DNA from: Streptomyces zhihengii
GTDB taxonomy: Bacteria > Actinomycetota > Actinomycetes > Streptomycetales > Streptomycetaceae
DNA length: 64,000 bases
NCBI RefSeq assembly: GCF_016919245.1
Contig: NZ_JAFEJA010000001.1
Coordinates: forward strand, 620,001 to 684,000
Reading direction: 5' to 3'
Part shown: piece after piece, positions 32,001 to 40,813 of the stretch
Position numbering within the stretch: the first letter of the stretch is position 1
Layout of the letters: the number at the start of each line of letters is the position of its first letter
Position numbers and translations under genes: made by a program
Notes under the pieces: generated by a model
The model's input: the letters and a program-made list of their open reading frames with translations, nothing else
Told to the model about the DNA's origin: nothing
Database searches by the model: none

Positions 32001-35000
32001 CGACCCGGGCCTCGTCCGGCGACAGGATCCGCTGCCGCGGCTCCCCGTCCACCGCCTCGAACACCGTCCGCAGCGGAGCATGCCGCCCCACCACATCACC
32101 CAGCGCCGCCGCCAGCACACCGACATCCAGCCCACCCGCACACCGCACCACCAACGGCACGTTGTACGCCGCACTCCCACCCTCCAACTGCGCCAGCAAC
32201 CACAACCGCCGCTGAGCGAACGACGCCACCGGCAGCACACCCGCCACCGAAGCCCCCTCCCCCGGCACCAACGGCGGCAGCACCACACCACCCGCGCCCT
32301 CCCGCCCGGCCACCACCTCCGCCAGACCCGCCACCGTCGGACGCGCGAACACATCCCGGATCGTGAGGCGGACACCCAGCGCCTCGGCCACCCGATTCGT
32401 CAGCCGCGCAGCCAGCAGCGAATGACCGCCCAGGTGGAAGAAGTCGTCGTCGACGGTGAGGAGGGCGGTGGTGGCGAGGGTGCCCCGGAAGAGGGCGAGC
32501 AGCGTCTCCTCCAGCGGGGTGCGCGGGGCGCGTCCGCCGGTGGCGAGGGGGGCCGGCTCGGGCAGGGACCGCTTGTCCACCTTGCCGTTCGGCGTCAGCG
32601 GCATCCGCTCCAGCACCGTGAGGAAGGTGGGCACCAGGTGGTCGGGGAGCCGGTCGGCGGTGTGCCGGCGGATCTCCTCCGGCTCGGCCACCGCGTCCAG
32701 CACCACATAGGCGGCCAGCCGCTGCTCATGCACCGTCACCACCGCCTGCGTCACCGCCGGATGACCCAGCAGCACCGCCTCCGTCTCGCCGGGCTCGACG
32801 CGGAAGCCGCGGATCTTGATCTGGTCGTCGGCGCGCCCCTCGTAGACGATCCGGCCCCCGGTGTCGAAGCGGGCCAGGTCACCGGTCCGGTAGAGGCGGG
32901 CGCCCTTGGTGCCGTACGGGTCGGGCACGAAGCGGGAGGCGGTCAGGTCGGGGCGGCCGAGGTAGCCGTGGGCGAGGCCCTCGCCGGCGAGGTAGAGCTC
33001 GCCCGTCACACCGGGCGGGCACAGGTTCAGATACGGATCGAGGATGTAGGCGCCCTTGTTGACCAGCGGCACCCCCACGGGCACCAGGGCGGGCGGGGCG
33101 TCGCCGCGCGGGATGGCGTGGGTGGTGGTGAAGCCCATCGACTCGGCCGGACCGTACCCGTTCACCACCTCGACACCGGGCCGCAGGCGCTGGAGCTTGT
33201 GGACATGCGCGGGGGACGCTGCCTCGCCGCCGGTGAAGGCGACCGTCACCGACTCGAACGCCTCGGGATGCTCGTCCACCAGGAAGTTGAACAGGCTCGC
33301 CGACAGCTGGAGCATCGTCACCCCGTGCCGGCGCGACAGCTCAGCGATCAGCGCCGGCTCCGGACGCTGCCCCGGCTGGAGCACCGACACACCGCCGTGC
33401 AGCAACGCGCCCCAGAACTCCAGACTGAACGCGTCCCACGACACCGGCGAGCACTGGAGGAACACCTCCTCCGCACCGAACCGGCCGTAGGACTGACCGC
33501 TCACCGTCGACACCAGATTCCGGTGCGACGACAGGATCCCCTTCGGACGCCCCGTCGAGCCCGAGGTGAACATCACGCACGCCGTGTCGTCGCCGGTGAC
33601 CTCCAGGCCGAGGTCGTCCGCCGCGAGGGCGGTCAGGTCGGCTGCCGAGGCGGTGACCGTGGTCCACGGGCCGTCGACGCGGGGGGCGAGCGCGGTGGTG
33701 GTGACGAGGTGGCCGATCCCGGCGTCCCCGGCGGCCGAACGCAGCCGCTCGTCGGGGAAGTCCGGGTCCAGCAGCGTGTAGCCCGCCCCCGTCTTGACCA
33801 CCGCCACGACCGCCGTCGCGAAGTCCGCACCCCGCTCCAGCAGCACCCCGGCCAGATCACCGCGCCCCAGCCCCTGCGAGCGCAGATGCCGCGCCAACCG
33901 GTTGGCAGAAGCGTTCAGTTCGGCATACGACACCTGCCGGTCACCGTCGACCAGCGCGACCCGATCCGGCCCCGCGGCCACCTGCGCCTCGAACCGCCGC
34001 ACCAGCGACAGCTCCCCCGCCTCCGCCACCGACCCGGCCCACGAACCGGTCAACAGCTCCCGCTCGCCGGACGACAAGGTCTCCAACCGCGACAACCGGA
34101 CCTCCGGCGCCTCCAGCACCTGCCCCAGCACCCGCCCGAGGACCTCCGCCATCCGCCGCACGGTCACCTCGTCGAAGAGGTCGGCGGCGAAGATCACGGT
34201 GGCTCCGAGGGCCGTGCCGTCGTCCGAGCGCAGGAAGAACTCCAGGTCGAACTTGGCCGATCCGCCGGCGACGGTCCTCACCTCGGCGGTGGGCAGCCCG
34301 TGCAGGGCGAGCTCCGGCACACCGCCGGTCTCCAGGGTCAGGCAGATCTGGAAGAGGGGGTGGCGGGAGAGGGTCCGGGAGGGGTTGGCCGCTTCCAGGA
34401 CCAGGTCGAACGGCGCCTCCTGGTGGGCGAAGGCGTCCAGGTCGGCGGACCGGACCCGCGCCAGCAGCTCACGGAAGGTCGGATCACCCGCGCTGTTCGT
34501 CCGCAGCACCAGCGTGTTCACGAAGAACCCCACCAGCTCGGCGAGCGCCTCGTCGGTACGGCCCGCGACGGGCGAGCCGATCGCCAGATCCGCCCCCGCC
34601 CCCAGCCGCGACAACGCCGCCACCAGCGCCGCGTGCACCACCATGAACGGCGTGCACCCCTCCGCCCGCGCGAACTCCCCGACCCGGGCGAACAACTCCT
34701 CCCCCAGGTCCAGTTGCACCTGACCGCCCCGGTGCGACGCCACCGCCGGACGCGGACGGTCGAGGCCGAGACCGTGCTCCTCCGGAAGGCCCTTCAACGC
34801 CTCCCGCCAGAAGGCGAGGTCACCGCCGAGCACACTGCCCGCGTCGTCCGCCGACCCCAGCACCCTGCGCTGCCAGGCGGCATAGTCCGCATAGTCCACC
34901 GCCGGAACCTCCAGCACCGACACCGCCGCCCCCGCGACCCGCGCCGCATACGCGCGCTCCAAGTCGGCGAAGAACGCCGCGTTGGACAGACCGTCCGTCG

Positions 35001-38000
35001 CGATGTGGTGGACGACCAGCGAGAGGGTCGTCGCCCCGTCGTCGGTCTCCAGGGCGACCGCACGCACCGGCAGGTCCGTCGCAAGGTCGAAGGGCGTGCC
35101 GGCCAGTTCGGCGAGGGCCGCGTCGAGATCGGCAGCGCCGATCCGGCGACGCTCCACGACCACCCGGGCCTCGTCCGGCGACAGGATCCGCTGCCGCGGC
35201 TCCCCGTCCACCGCCTCGAACACCGTCCGCAGCGGAGCATGCCGCCCCACCACATCACCCAGCGCCGCCGCCAGCACACCGACATCCAGCCCACCCGCAC
35301 ACCGCACCACCAACGGCACGTTGTACGCCGCACTCCCACCCTCCAACTGCGCCAGCAACCACAACCGCCGCTGAGCGAACGACGCCACCGGCAGCACACC
35401 CGCCACCGAAGCCCCCTCCCCCGGCACCAACGGCGGCAGCACCACACCACCCGCGCCCTCCCGCCCGGCCACCACCTCCGCCAGACCCGCCACCGTCGGA
35501 CGCGCGAACACATCCCGGACGGTGAGGCGGACACCCAGCGCCTCGGCCACCCGATTCGTCAGCCGCGCAGCCAGCAGCGAATGACCGCCCAGGGAGAAGA
35601 AGCTGTCGTCGATGCCGACGGGGCCGGTGGCGTCGAGGGTCGTGGTGAACAGGCCGAGCAGGGTCTCCTCGGTCCGGTTGCGCGGGGCGCGGATCGCGGC
35701 CCGGAGCGCGACGGGTGCGGGCAGGGCCCGCTTGTCGATCTTTCCGTTGGGGGTGACGGGGAGGCGGTCGAGAACGGTGAGGTAGGTGGGGACCAGGTGG
35801 TCGGGGAGCCGGTCGGCGGTGTGCCGGCGGATCTCCTCCGGCTCGGCCACCGCGTCCAGCACCACATAGGCGGCCAGCCGCTGCTCATGCACCGTCACCA
35901 CCGCCTGCGTCACCGCCGGATGACCCAGCAGCACCGCCTCCGTCTCGCCGGGCTCGACGCGGAAGCCGCGGATCTTGATCTGGTCGTCGGCGCGCCCCTC
36001 GTAGACGATCCGGCCCCCGGTGTCGAACCGCGCCAGGTCACCCGTCCGGTACAGACGCCCCCCGCCGGCACCGAACCGGTCCGGCACGAAACGCGAAGCG
36101 GTCAGATCGGGACGGCCGAGATAGCCGTGGGCGAGGCCCTCGCCGCCGACGTACAGCTCGCCCGTCACACCGGGCGGGCACAGGTTCAGATACGGATCGA
36201 GGATGTAGGCGGGCTTGTTGACCAGGGGCAGGCCGACGGGGACGGCGGCGCGGGCGGTGTCGTCCTCGTCGACGGTGTGGGTGGTGGCGAAGATCATGAC
36301 CTCGGCGGGGCCGTATCCGTTGAGGACGCGGATGCCCGGCTTCAGGCGGCGGAGCTTGTGGACATGGGCGGGGGACGCCGCCTCGCCGACGGTGAAGGCG
36401 GTGGTGACCGACTCGAACGCCTCGGGGTGCTCGTCGACCAGGAAGTTGAACAGGGTGGCGGAGAGCAGGAGCGTGGTGACGCGGTGCCGCCGGGTGAGCT
36501 CCGCGACCAGGGCGGGTTCGGGCTTCTGGCCGGGCTGGAGGACCGCCCGCCCGCCGTGCAGCAGCGGCGCCCAGAGCTCCAGGCTGAACGCGTCCCAGGA
36601 GACGGGTGAGGACTGGAGCCAGATCTGGTCGGGGCCTTCGGGCAGATAGGGCTGGCCGACGAGGGTGGCGACGAGGTTGCGGTGCGAGGAGAGGATGGCC
36701 TTCGGCCGCCCGGTGGAGCCGGAGGTGAACATCAGGCAGGCGGCGTCGTCGGGCGCGATGCGCACCCCCAGGTCGGCGGCTTCGTCGTCCACCGCCGTGC
36801 CGTGCGGCCCGAGACCGGCCGCTTCGTCGTCCACCGCCGTGCCGTGCGGCCCGAGACCGGCCGCTTCGTCGTCCTCGGGGCCGGCCGGCCCGGGAGCGTG
36901 GACGGTCCAGGGGCCGGTCAGGCGTCCGGCGAGGGCGGGGCGGGTGACGAGATGGCTGATGCCCGCGTCCTCGGCGGCCGAGCGCAGCCGCTCGTCGGGG
37001 AAGTCCGGGTCCAGCAGCACGTGTCCCGCGCCGGTCTTGAGGACGGCGAGGAGCGCGGTGACGAACGGGATGCCGCGTTCCAGCAGGACGCCCGCCAGGT
37101 CGCCGCGTCCGAGGCCGCGGGCGCGCAGTCCGCGGGCCAGGCGGTTGGCGCAGGCGTTGAGTTCGGCGTAGGTGACCGTGCCCGCCGTGTCCATGAGTGC
37201 CGTGCGGCCGGGGTGGATCCGGGCCTGTTCCTCGAACAGCTCGACGAGGGTGGCCTCCACAGGCTCGGCGGACGGTCCGGCCCACGGCCCGGTGAGCCGG
37301 GCGTGCTCCCGCGGGGTGAGGACGGGCAGACCGGCGACGGGCAGCGCGGTGGGGGCGTCGGAGGCGAGGACGGTGGAGAGGAAGGCGGCGAAGCGGTCCT
37401 GGTGGGCCGCGACGGCGCCGGGGTCGATGCCGTCGGCCGGGGTGTCGAAGTCGATGCGCAGCCCGTTCGCGGCGCCCAGGTCGAGGACGGCGACGGAGAG
37501 GTCGTCGACGGGGCCGTTGCTGATGTTGTGGTTGACGGTCGGGTGGCCGCAGACGGTGAGTTCGCCGTGGAAGCCCATGATGTTGAGGACGGGTGAGGCC
37601 AGGCGGCGGGAGCCGTCGATGACGCCGGCGTCGCGGCAGAGGTCCTCGTAGCGGGTGAGTTGGTGGCGCAGGCCGTGCTTGACCTCGGCGGACACCGTGC
37701 GGACGAGGTCGGCCAGGGGTGCGCCGGGGTCGACCCGGAGCCGCAGCGGCACCACGTTGGACGCCATGCCGGGGGTGCTGCGGGCCGCCCGGGTGGTGCG
37801 GCCGGTCACGGGGAGGGCGATCACCAGTTCGTCGCGTCCGGTGACCCGGTGGAGGTAGACAGTGAACAGGGCCACCAGCAGCACGGACCAGGTGACCCGT
37901 TCGCCGCGGGCGACGGTGCGCAGCCGTTCGGCGTCCTCGGCGGTGAGGTGCACGCTGCGCCGGGCGAAGGCCAGGCCGCCGTGGGCGGGGGCGGTGTGCC

Positions 38001-38679
38001 CGGTGCCGCGGACGAGTCCGGCGGGGGCGTCGGGGGCTCCGGCCAGGTGGTCGCGCCAGGCGGCCCGGGTGGCCGCCGCCTCCGGGGACGCGCGGTAGGC
38101 GGCTTCCTCGGCGAGCAGGTCGGCCAGGCTCCCGAACGGCGTCTCGCCGAACGGCTCGCCCGCCACGGCGCGTTCGTACAGCTCGACGAGGCGGGAGAGG
38201 GCCATGGAGACGCCGACGCCGTCGACCACGAGGTGGTGGAAGCCGTAGAAGTAGAAGTACCGCTCCTCCCCGAGCCCGATCAGCGCGCAGCGCACCGGGG
38301 GCGCGCCGGAGAGGTCGAAGGGGGCCGTGATCAGTGCGTCGATCAGCCGCCACGCCGCCCCCTCGGGGTCGTCGGCGCCGCTGACGTCCGTGTAGGGCAG
38401 GTGCCGGTCGCCCGCGTCGGGGTCGACGATCTGCCACACCCGCTCGCCGTCGTCCTCGAACCGGGAGATCCGCAGGAAGTCCGCCTCGTCGACCAGCCGG
38501 CGCCAGGCGGCGTCCATCAGCGCCGGGTCGACGGGGCCGTTGATCTCGCGGCACTCGGCGACGTTGTACTTCACACCGCTCGGGTCGAGGGCGTGCGCCG
38601 TCCAGATGTCGCGCTGGGCGACGGAGAGCGGCAGCCGGGCAGGGGCCTGTGCGGGTGCGACGGGCGGGTCGAACGGCAT
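29068..38679 (-). CDS. NRPS3: three-module synthetase C-A-T-C-A-T-C-A-T
   Basis: The 3203-residue protein begins with a C domain (~15-440; HHLVVDG near 148) that differs from the others and looks like an initiation/starter condensation domain. It is followed by A1 (P-loop near 651) and T1 (GGHS near 1032), then two near-identical C-A-T modules (A near 1706 and 2760; T near 2086 and 3139). No epimerase or thioesterase is seen. By-eye pocket codes are about DALLFVGIFK for A1 and DALQFGGGFK for both A2 and A3, so modules 2 and 3 should add the same, unassigned residue. The ATG at 38679 has AGGAG seven bases upstream; the longer open frame further upstream is the regulator gene in another frame. 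It is the first gene of the NRPS3-thioesterase-oxygenase-A-T-NRPS2 operon. Confidence 0.96.
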   Translation of the reverse strand: MPFDPPVAPAQAPARLPLSVAQRDIWTAHALDPSGVKYNVAECREINGPVDPALMDAAWRRLVDEADFLRISRFEDDGERVWQIVDPDAGDRHLPYTDVSGADDPEGAAWRLIDALITAPFDLSGAPPVRCALIGLGEERYFYFYGFHHLVVDGVGVSMALSRLVELYERAVAGEPFGETPFGSLADLLAEEAAYRASPEAAATRAAWRDHLAGAPDAPAGLVRGTGHTAPAHGGLAFARRSVHLTAEDAERLRTVARGERVTWSVLLVALFTVYLHRVTGRDELVIALPVTGRTTRAARSTPGMASNVVPLRLRVDPGAPLADLVRTVSAEVKHGLRHQLTRYEDLCRDAGVIDGSRRLASPVLNIMGFHGELTVCGHPTVNHNISNGPVDDLSVAVLDLGAANGLRIDFDTPADGIDPGAVAAHQDRFAAFLSTVLASDAPTALPVAGLPVLTPREHARLTGPWAGPSAEPVEATLVELFEEQARIHPGRTALMDTAGTVTYAELNACANRLARGLRARGLGRGDLAGVLLERGIPFVTALLAVLKTGAGHVLLDPDFPDERLRSAAEDAGISHLVTRPALAGRLTGPWTVHAPGPAGPEDDEAAGLGPHGTAVDDEAAGLGPHGTAVDDEAADLGVRIAPDDAACLMFTSGSTGRPKAILSSHRNLVATLVGQPYLPEGPDQIWLQSSPVSWDAFSLELWAPLLHGGRAVLQPGQKPEPALVAELTRRHRVTTLLLSATLFNFLVDEHPEAFESVTTAFTVGEAASPAHVHKLRRLKPGIRVLNGYGPAEVMIFATTHTVDEDDTARAAVPVGLPLVNKPAYILDPYLNLCPPGVTGELYVGGEGLAHGYLGRPDLTASRFVPDRFGAGGGRLYRTGDLARFDTGGRIVYEGRADDQIKIRGFRVEPGETEAVLLGHPAVTQAVVTVHEQRLAAYVVLDAVAEPEEIRRHTADRLPDHLVPTYLTVLDRLPVTPNGKIDKRALPAPVALRAAIRAPRNRTEETLLGLFTTTLDATGPVGIDDSFFSLGGHSLLAARLTNRVAEALGVRLTVRDVFARPTVAGLAEVVAGREGAGGVVLPPLVPGEGASVAGVLPVASFAQRRLWLLAQLEGGSAAYNVPLVVRCAGGLDVGVLAAALGDVVGRHAPLRTVFEAVDGEPRQRILSPDEARVVVERRRIGAADLDAALAELAGTPFDLATDLPVRAVALETDDGATTLSLVVHHIATDGLSNAAFFADLERAYAARVAGAAVSVLEVPAVDYADYAAWQRRVLGSADDAGSVLGGDLAFWREALKGLPEEHGLGLDRPRPAVASHRGGQVQLDLGEELFARVGEFARAEGCTPFMVVHAALVAALSRLGAGADLAIGSPVAGRTDEALAELVGFFVNTLVLRTNSAGDPTFRELLARVRSADLDAFAHQEAPFDLVLEAANPSRTLSRHPLFQICLTLETGGVPELALHGLPTAEVRTVAGGSAKFDLEFFLRSDDGTALGATVIFAADLFDEVTVRRMAEVLGRVLGQVLEAPEVRLSRLETLSSGERELLTGSWAGSVAEAGELSLVRRFEAQVAAGPDRVALVDGDRQVSYAELNASANRLARHLRSQGLGRGDLAGVLLERGADFATAVVAVVKTGAGYTLLDPDFPDERLRSAAGDAGIGHLVTTTALAPRVDGPWTTVTASAADLTALAADDLGLEVTGDDTACVMFTSGSTGRPKGILSSHRNLVSTVSGQSYGRFGAEEVFLQCSPVSWDAFSLEFWGALLHGGVSVLQPGQRPEPALIAELSRRHGVTMLQLSASLFNFLVDEHPEAFESVTVAFTGGEAASPAHVHKLQRLRPGVEVVNGYGPAESMGFTTTHAIPRGDAPPALVPVGVPLVNKGAYILDPYLNLCPPGVTGELYLAGEGLAHGYLGRPDLTASRFVPDPYGTKGARLYRTGDLARFDTGGRIVYEGRADDQIKIRGFRVEPGETEAVLLGHPAVTQAVVTVHEQRLAAYVVLDAVAEPEEIRRHTADRLPDHLVPTFLTVLERMPLTPNGKVDKRSLPEPAPLATGGRAPRTPLEETLLALFRGTLATTALLTVDDDFFHLGGHSLLAARLTNRVAEALGVRLTIRDVFARPTVAGLAEVVAGREGAGGVVLPPLVPGEGASVAGVLPVASFAQRRLWLLAQLEGGSAAYNVPLVVRCAGGLDVGVLAAALGDVVGRHAPLRTVFEAVDGEPRQRILSPDEARVVVRRRRIDSADLDAALAELAGTPFDLGSDTPLRATLLDLADDRAQVLSLVLHHIATDGLSNAAFFADLERAYAARVAGAAVSVLEVPAVDYADYAAWQRRVLGSADDAGSVLGGDLAFWREALKGLPEEHGLGLDRPRPAVASHRGGQVQLDLGEELFARVGEFARAEGCTPFMVVHAALVAALSRLGAGADLAIGSPVAGRTDEALAELVGFFVNTLVLRTNSAGDPTFRELLARVRSADLDAFAHQEAPFDLVLEAANPSRTLSRHPLFQICLTLETGGVPELALHGLPTAEVRTVAGGSAKFDLEFFLRSDDGTALGATVIFAADLFDEVTVRRMAEVLGRVLGQVLEAPEVRLSRLETLSSGERELLTGSWAGSVAEAGELSLVRRFEAQVAAGPDRVALVDGDRQVSYAELNASANRLARHLRSQGLGRGDLAGVLLERGADFATAVVAVVKTGAGYTLLDPDFPDERLRSAAGDAGIGHLVTTTALAPRVDGPWTTVTASAADLTALAADDLGLEVTGDDTACVMFTSGSTGRPKGILSSHRNLVSTVSGQSYGRFGAEEVFLQCSPVSWDAFSLEFWGALLHGGVSVLQPGQRPEPALIAELSRRHGVTMLQLSASLFNFLVDEHPEAFESVTVAFTGGEAASPAHVHKLQRLRPGVEVVNGYGPAESMGFTTTHAIPRGDAPPALVPVGVPLVNKGAYILDPYLNLCPPGVTGELYLAGEGLAHGYLGRPDLTASRFVPDPYGTKGARLYRTGDLARFDTGGRIVYEGRADDQIKIRGFRVEPGETEAALLTHPSVTQAVVTVYRDRLAAHLVTEGVTEPDDIRRHVAERLPEHLVPTYLTVLERMPLTPNGKVDKRSLPDPAPLATGGRAPRTPLEETLLALFRGTLATTAPLTVDDDFFHHGGHSLLGARLTNHIAGALDVRLTVRDVFRHPTPARLAAHIESLKAAPARKARPALRRRTETDRISS
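29271..32440 (-). repeat. Downstream copy of a ~3.16-kb duplicated C-A-T module in NRPS3
   Basis: This segment and 32433-35602 are direct repeats offset by 3162 bp (1054 codons), identical over long runs (for example about 29700-31840 versus 32862-35002). Identity breaks in two patches: about 29455-29640 (end of A domain) and about 31845-32000 (centre of the C domain). Confidence 0.95.
32433..35602 (-). repeat. Upstream copy of the ~3.16-kb duplicated module in NRPS3
   Basis: This is the partner of 29271-32440. Its A-domain end (about 32638-32810) instead matches module 1 at about 35788-35960, so the three modules are mosaics. Confidence 0.93.
36779..36876 (-). repeat. 42-bp minisatellite inside the first A domain of NRPS3
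   Basis: A 42-base unit is present twice in full (36779-36820, 36821-36862) and once in part, giving the repeated peptide DDEAAGLGPHGTAV. It lies between the A2 and A3 core motifs, in a surface loop, and stays in frame. Confidence 0.9.
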
Positions 38680-38810
38680 GGGGGCTCCTGGAGAGGTCAC
38701 GTCTGCTGCTGCTCGGGAAGGGCGGGGCTGCGCCCATACAACCCGTGGGCGGGCGGCGGGAGCGGCAGTTGATCCGGCGGTACGGGAGCGGAACGCGGCG
38801 GCTGCGGCAG
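38680..38810. other. Intergenic leader of NRPS3
   Basis: This 131-base gap lies between the STAND regulator gene stop and NRPS3. It contains a CTGCTGCTCGGGAAGGGCGGGG segment (about 38704-38725) nearly matching TTGCTGCTCCTCGGGAAGGGCGGG just upstream of NRPS2 (about 25058-25081). No promoter hexamers are clear. Confidence 0.5.
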
Positions 38811-40160
38811 TCAGGCGGCAGCCGAGGGGGCAGCAACGGCCGCGGGGGCGGCGGCGGGGAGCGCGGCGCGGACGACGCACAGCACGCGGAAGGCGGAACG
38901 GCCGCCGTCGGTGCTGGGTCTGACGACGCCGCTGATGAGCAGGTCGCGGATGACGCGGCCGCAGTGCGGCAGGGGTCCGCCGGTGAGGCGCAGCACGTCC
39001 TCCAGGACGAACTCGTCGGCGCCGGCGGCGCACAGTCCGGCGAGGAGCTGCCGGTGGCCGGCCGGCAGCGCGGCGAGGGTGCGGGCGACGCGGTCCTGGA
39101 GGCTGGGGCCGGAGCGGCCGTCGGCGAGCGGGTCGAGGAGGGCGGCCGGGTCGGAGTCGACGATGCCGCGCAGGGTGCGCAGGTCGCAGACGGTGAGCCA
39201 GGAGGCGGCGGCGGCGAGGGCGAGCGGATGCCCGTCGAGCCGGTGGCAGACCCAGGCGATGTCGGCGAGGTCCCGTTCGCCGGGGACGAGATCGGGGCGC
39301 ACCCGGCGCAGCCGGCCGAGGAAGAGGCGTACGGCGGGGGCCTCGGGGCGGACGCCGGCGGCCGGGTCGGGGGCGTCGAGGGGGGAGACGAGGAAGAGGC
39401 GTTCGCCGGGGACGTTCCACGGTTCGGCGGCGGTCAGCAGCAGCCGCAGGCCGGGGATCTCCCGCTGGAGGCGGGCGAGCCGGGGGAAGACGAGCTCCGC
39501 GGGGTCGACGCCGTCGAGGACGAGGAGGGCGCCGCGGTCGCCGAGGGCGGCGGCCGGGGAGGGCGGCAGGTCGTCGGCGGAGCCGTCGCCGCGGAGGTAG
39601 TCGGCGCAGTCGGCGGTCAGGGCGGCGACGGTGTCGTCGGCGTCGGGGAGGCAGTCGGCGACGGCTCCGGGGGCGGTGTGCCACAGGACGGGGAGGCCGG
39701 CGTCGTGCAGCCGGGCGGCGGTCTCCAGGGCGAGCCGGGTCTTGCCGACGCCGCTGAGACCGACGAGGGTGACGAGGCGTTCGGTGCCCGAGCGGAGTTC
39801 GTCGGTGAGGACGGCGGCTTCCGCCTGCCGTTCGATCAGCGGGTGGAGGGGGGCGGGGGGCGCGGCGCGCTCGGCCGTGCGGCCGGCGGCCGGGCCGCGG
39901 TGCCCGCGTCTGACCGCTTCCTCCAGGGCGGTGCGCGCCCGTGGTCCGAGGCGCAGCCCGTCGGCTATCAGCCGGATGGTGTCGGTGCGGGGGCGCTGGG
40001 CCTTGCCCTTCTCCAGGTCGCGGATGGCGCGGACGCTGATGGTGGAGAGGTCCGCGAGTTCCCGCTGGGTCAGGCCGATGCGGATCCGGTGGCCGCGGAT
40101 GAGGGTGCCGAGGGCGGCGATGGCCGCCGTGGTGCCCTCCGGGGAGAGGCCGGTCGTCAT
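38811..40160 (-). CDS. XRE helix-turn-helix STAND (NB-ARC) regulator
   Basis: The 449-residue protein has an N-terminal XRE DNA-binding domain (~12-70; GLTQRELADLSTISVRAIRDLEKG) and an NTPase domain of the STAND/NB-ARC kind with Walker A GLSGVGKTRLAL (~130) and Walker B LLVLDGVD, followed by a winged-helix-like region. There is no long TPR array, so it is shorter than typical relatives. The ATG at 40160 has GGGAG six bases upstream. It is the first gene on the minus strand before NRPS3, with 131 bases between, which makes it the likely pathway-specific regulator. The Ala-rich tail looks disordered. Confidence 0.92.
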   Translation of the reverse strand: MTTGLSPEGTTAAIAALGTLIRGHRIRIGLTQRELADLSTISVRAIRDLEKGKAQRPRTDTIRLIADGLRLGPRARTALEEAVRRGHRGPAAGRTAERAAPPAPLHPLIERQAEAAVLTDELRSGTERLVTLVGLSGVGKTRLALETAARLHDAGLPVLWHTAPGAVADCLPDADDTVAALTADCADYLRGDGSADDLPPSPAAALGDRGALLVLDGVDPAELVFPRLARLQREIPGLRLLLTAAEPWNVPGERLFLVSPLDAPDPAAGVRPEAPAVRLFLGRLRRVRPDLVPGERDLADIAWVCHRLDGHPLALAAAASWLTVCDLRTLRGIVDSDPAALLDPLADGRSGPSLQDRVARTLAALPAGHRQLLAGLCAAGADEFVLEDVLRLTGGPLPHCGRVIRDLLISGVVRPSTDGGRSAFRVLCVVRAALPAAAPAAVAAPSAAA

Positions 40161-40489
40161 GTGTGCTCCCGCTGGTCGAGTGGGGGCGAGGGCCGGGGAC
40201 GGGCCCGAGTCGGGCCGCTGTGTTCCTCGCCTGCTGCACTCACTCATCCTCGGCACCCGGCTATCGGAGGGGCATCCCGTCGTTAACCGGCCATGAAAGG
40301 GGTGTACGGGGCCGTTGTGATGGCTGGGACGTGTGGGTGATAGCGGCCGCGGGCCCGTGATAGCGGAGCGGCGGAAGGCGGGTTCCGTGATAGCGGGGTG
40401 ATAAGGCAGCGAGCGGTGCCGTGAATCCGGCCGTTCCTAGCGTGGTGGTCACAAGGAAACGCCACCCCGCAGAAACCAGGGAGAGCCCG
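40161..40489. promoter_or_regulatory. Divergent regulatory region with GTGATAGCGG direct-repeat array
   Basis: The region lies between the XRE-STAND regulator (left) and the secreted-peptide gene (right). GTGATAGCGG occurs at 40337, 40357 and 40387, and a variant GTGATAAGGC at 40398; spacings of 20, 30 and 11 bases keep them on nearly the same helix face. GATAGC also occurs on the other strand at 40265-40260. TAGCGT at 40438-40443 may be the -10 of the peptide gene. The array lies where SARP activators bind, as direct repeats just upstream of or overlapping the -35 region. Confidence 0.6.
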
Positions 40490-40783
40490 ATGTCGAAGAC
40501 CGCCGCCACCCGCAACGCCCTCCGCGCCGCCGCCGTCTCCGCCCTGATCGTCCTCGCCACGGGCGCCGGGATCCAGGCCGGCTGGGCCGCCGAGGCGCCG
40601 GCCGCCACCGTCGCGGCCGCCGCGCAGGACACCCCCGCCGACGAGGGCGAGGGCGGCTCCACCGGCGCGACGGGCGGCACGGGCTCCACCGGCTCGGGCT
40701 CGACGGACGGCTCGGGCTCCACCGGTGGCACCGGCGGCACCGGCTCGACCGGCGGCACCACCGACAACAACCCCTGGGACTGA
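40490..40783 (+). CDS. Small secreted Gly/Ser/Thr-rich peptide ending in NNPWD
   Basis: The 97-residue product has a Sec signal peptide (basic start, hydrophobic ALRAAAVSALIVLATGAGI, likely cut after about residue 36 at GWAAEAP), then a low-complexity Gly/Ser/Thr tract (GSTGATGGTGSTGSG) and the distinct C-terminus TTDNNPWD. The ATG at 40490 is preceded by GGGAGA. I do not recognise a family. It lies between two STAND regulators and converges on the TPR-containing one across a hairpin. An exported signal or a precursor of a short C-terminal peptide is possible but unproven; a small cell-surface protein is the plainer reading. Confidence 0.75.
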   Translation: MSKTAATRNALRAAAVSALIVLATGAGIQAGWAAEAPAATVAAAAQDTPADEGEGGSTGATGGTGSTGSGSTDGSGSTGGTGGTGSTGGTTDNNPWD

Positions 40784-40785
40784 AC

Positions 40786-40806
40786 GGACGCCGGACACCG
40801 GCGTCC
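40786..40806. terminator. Hairpin between convergent peptide and SARP genes
   Basis: GGACGCCGG (40786-40794) and CCGGCGTCC (40798-40806) form a perfect 9-bp stem with a 3-base loop, directly between the two stop codons. Confidence 0.75.
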
Positions 40807-40813
40807 CGCGGGG

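Noticed and set aside
29152..36609. A 2485-codon open frame on the plus strand opposite NRPS3
   Set aside because: It is antisense of the NRPS3 modules, His/Arg/Gln-rich, and duplicates exactly with the module repeat.
38680..40239. Upstream extension of the NRPS3 frame
   Set aside because: It overlaps the well-supported XRE-STAND gene in another frame and encodes Arg/Pro/His-rich sequence. The ATG at 38679 has a proper ribosome binding site.
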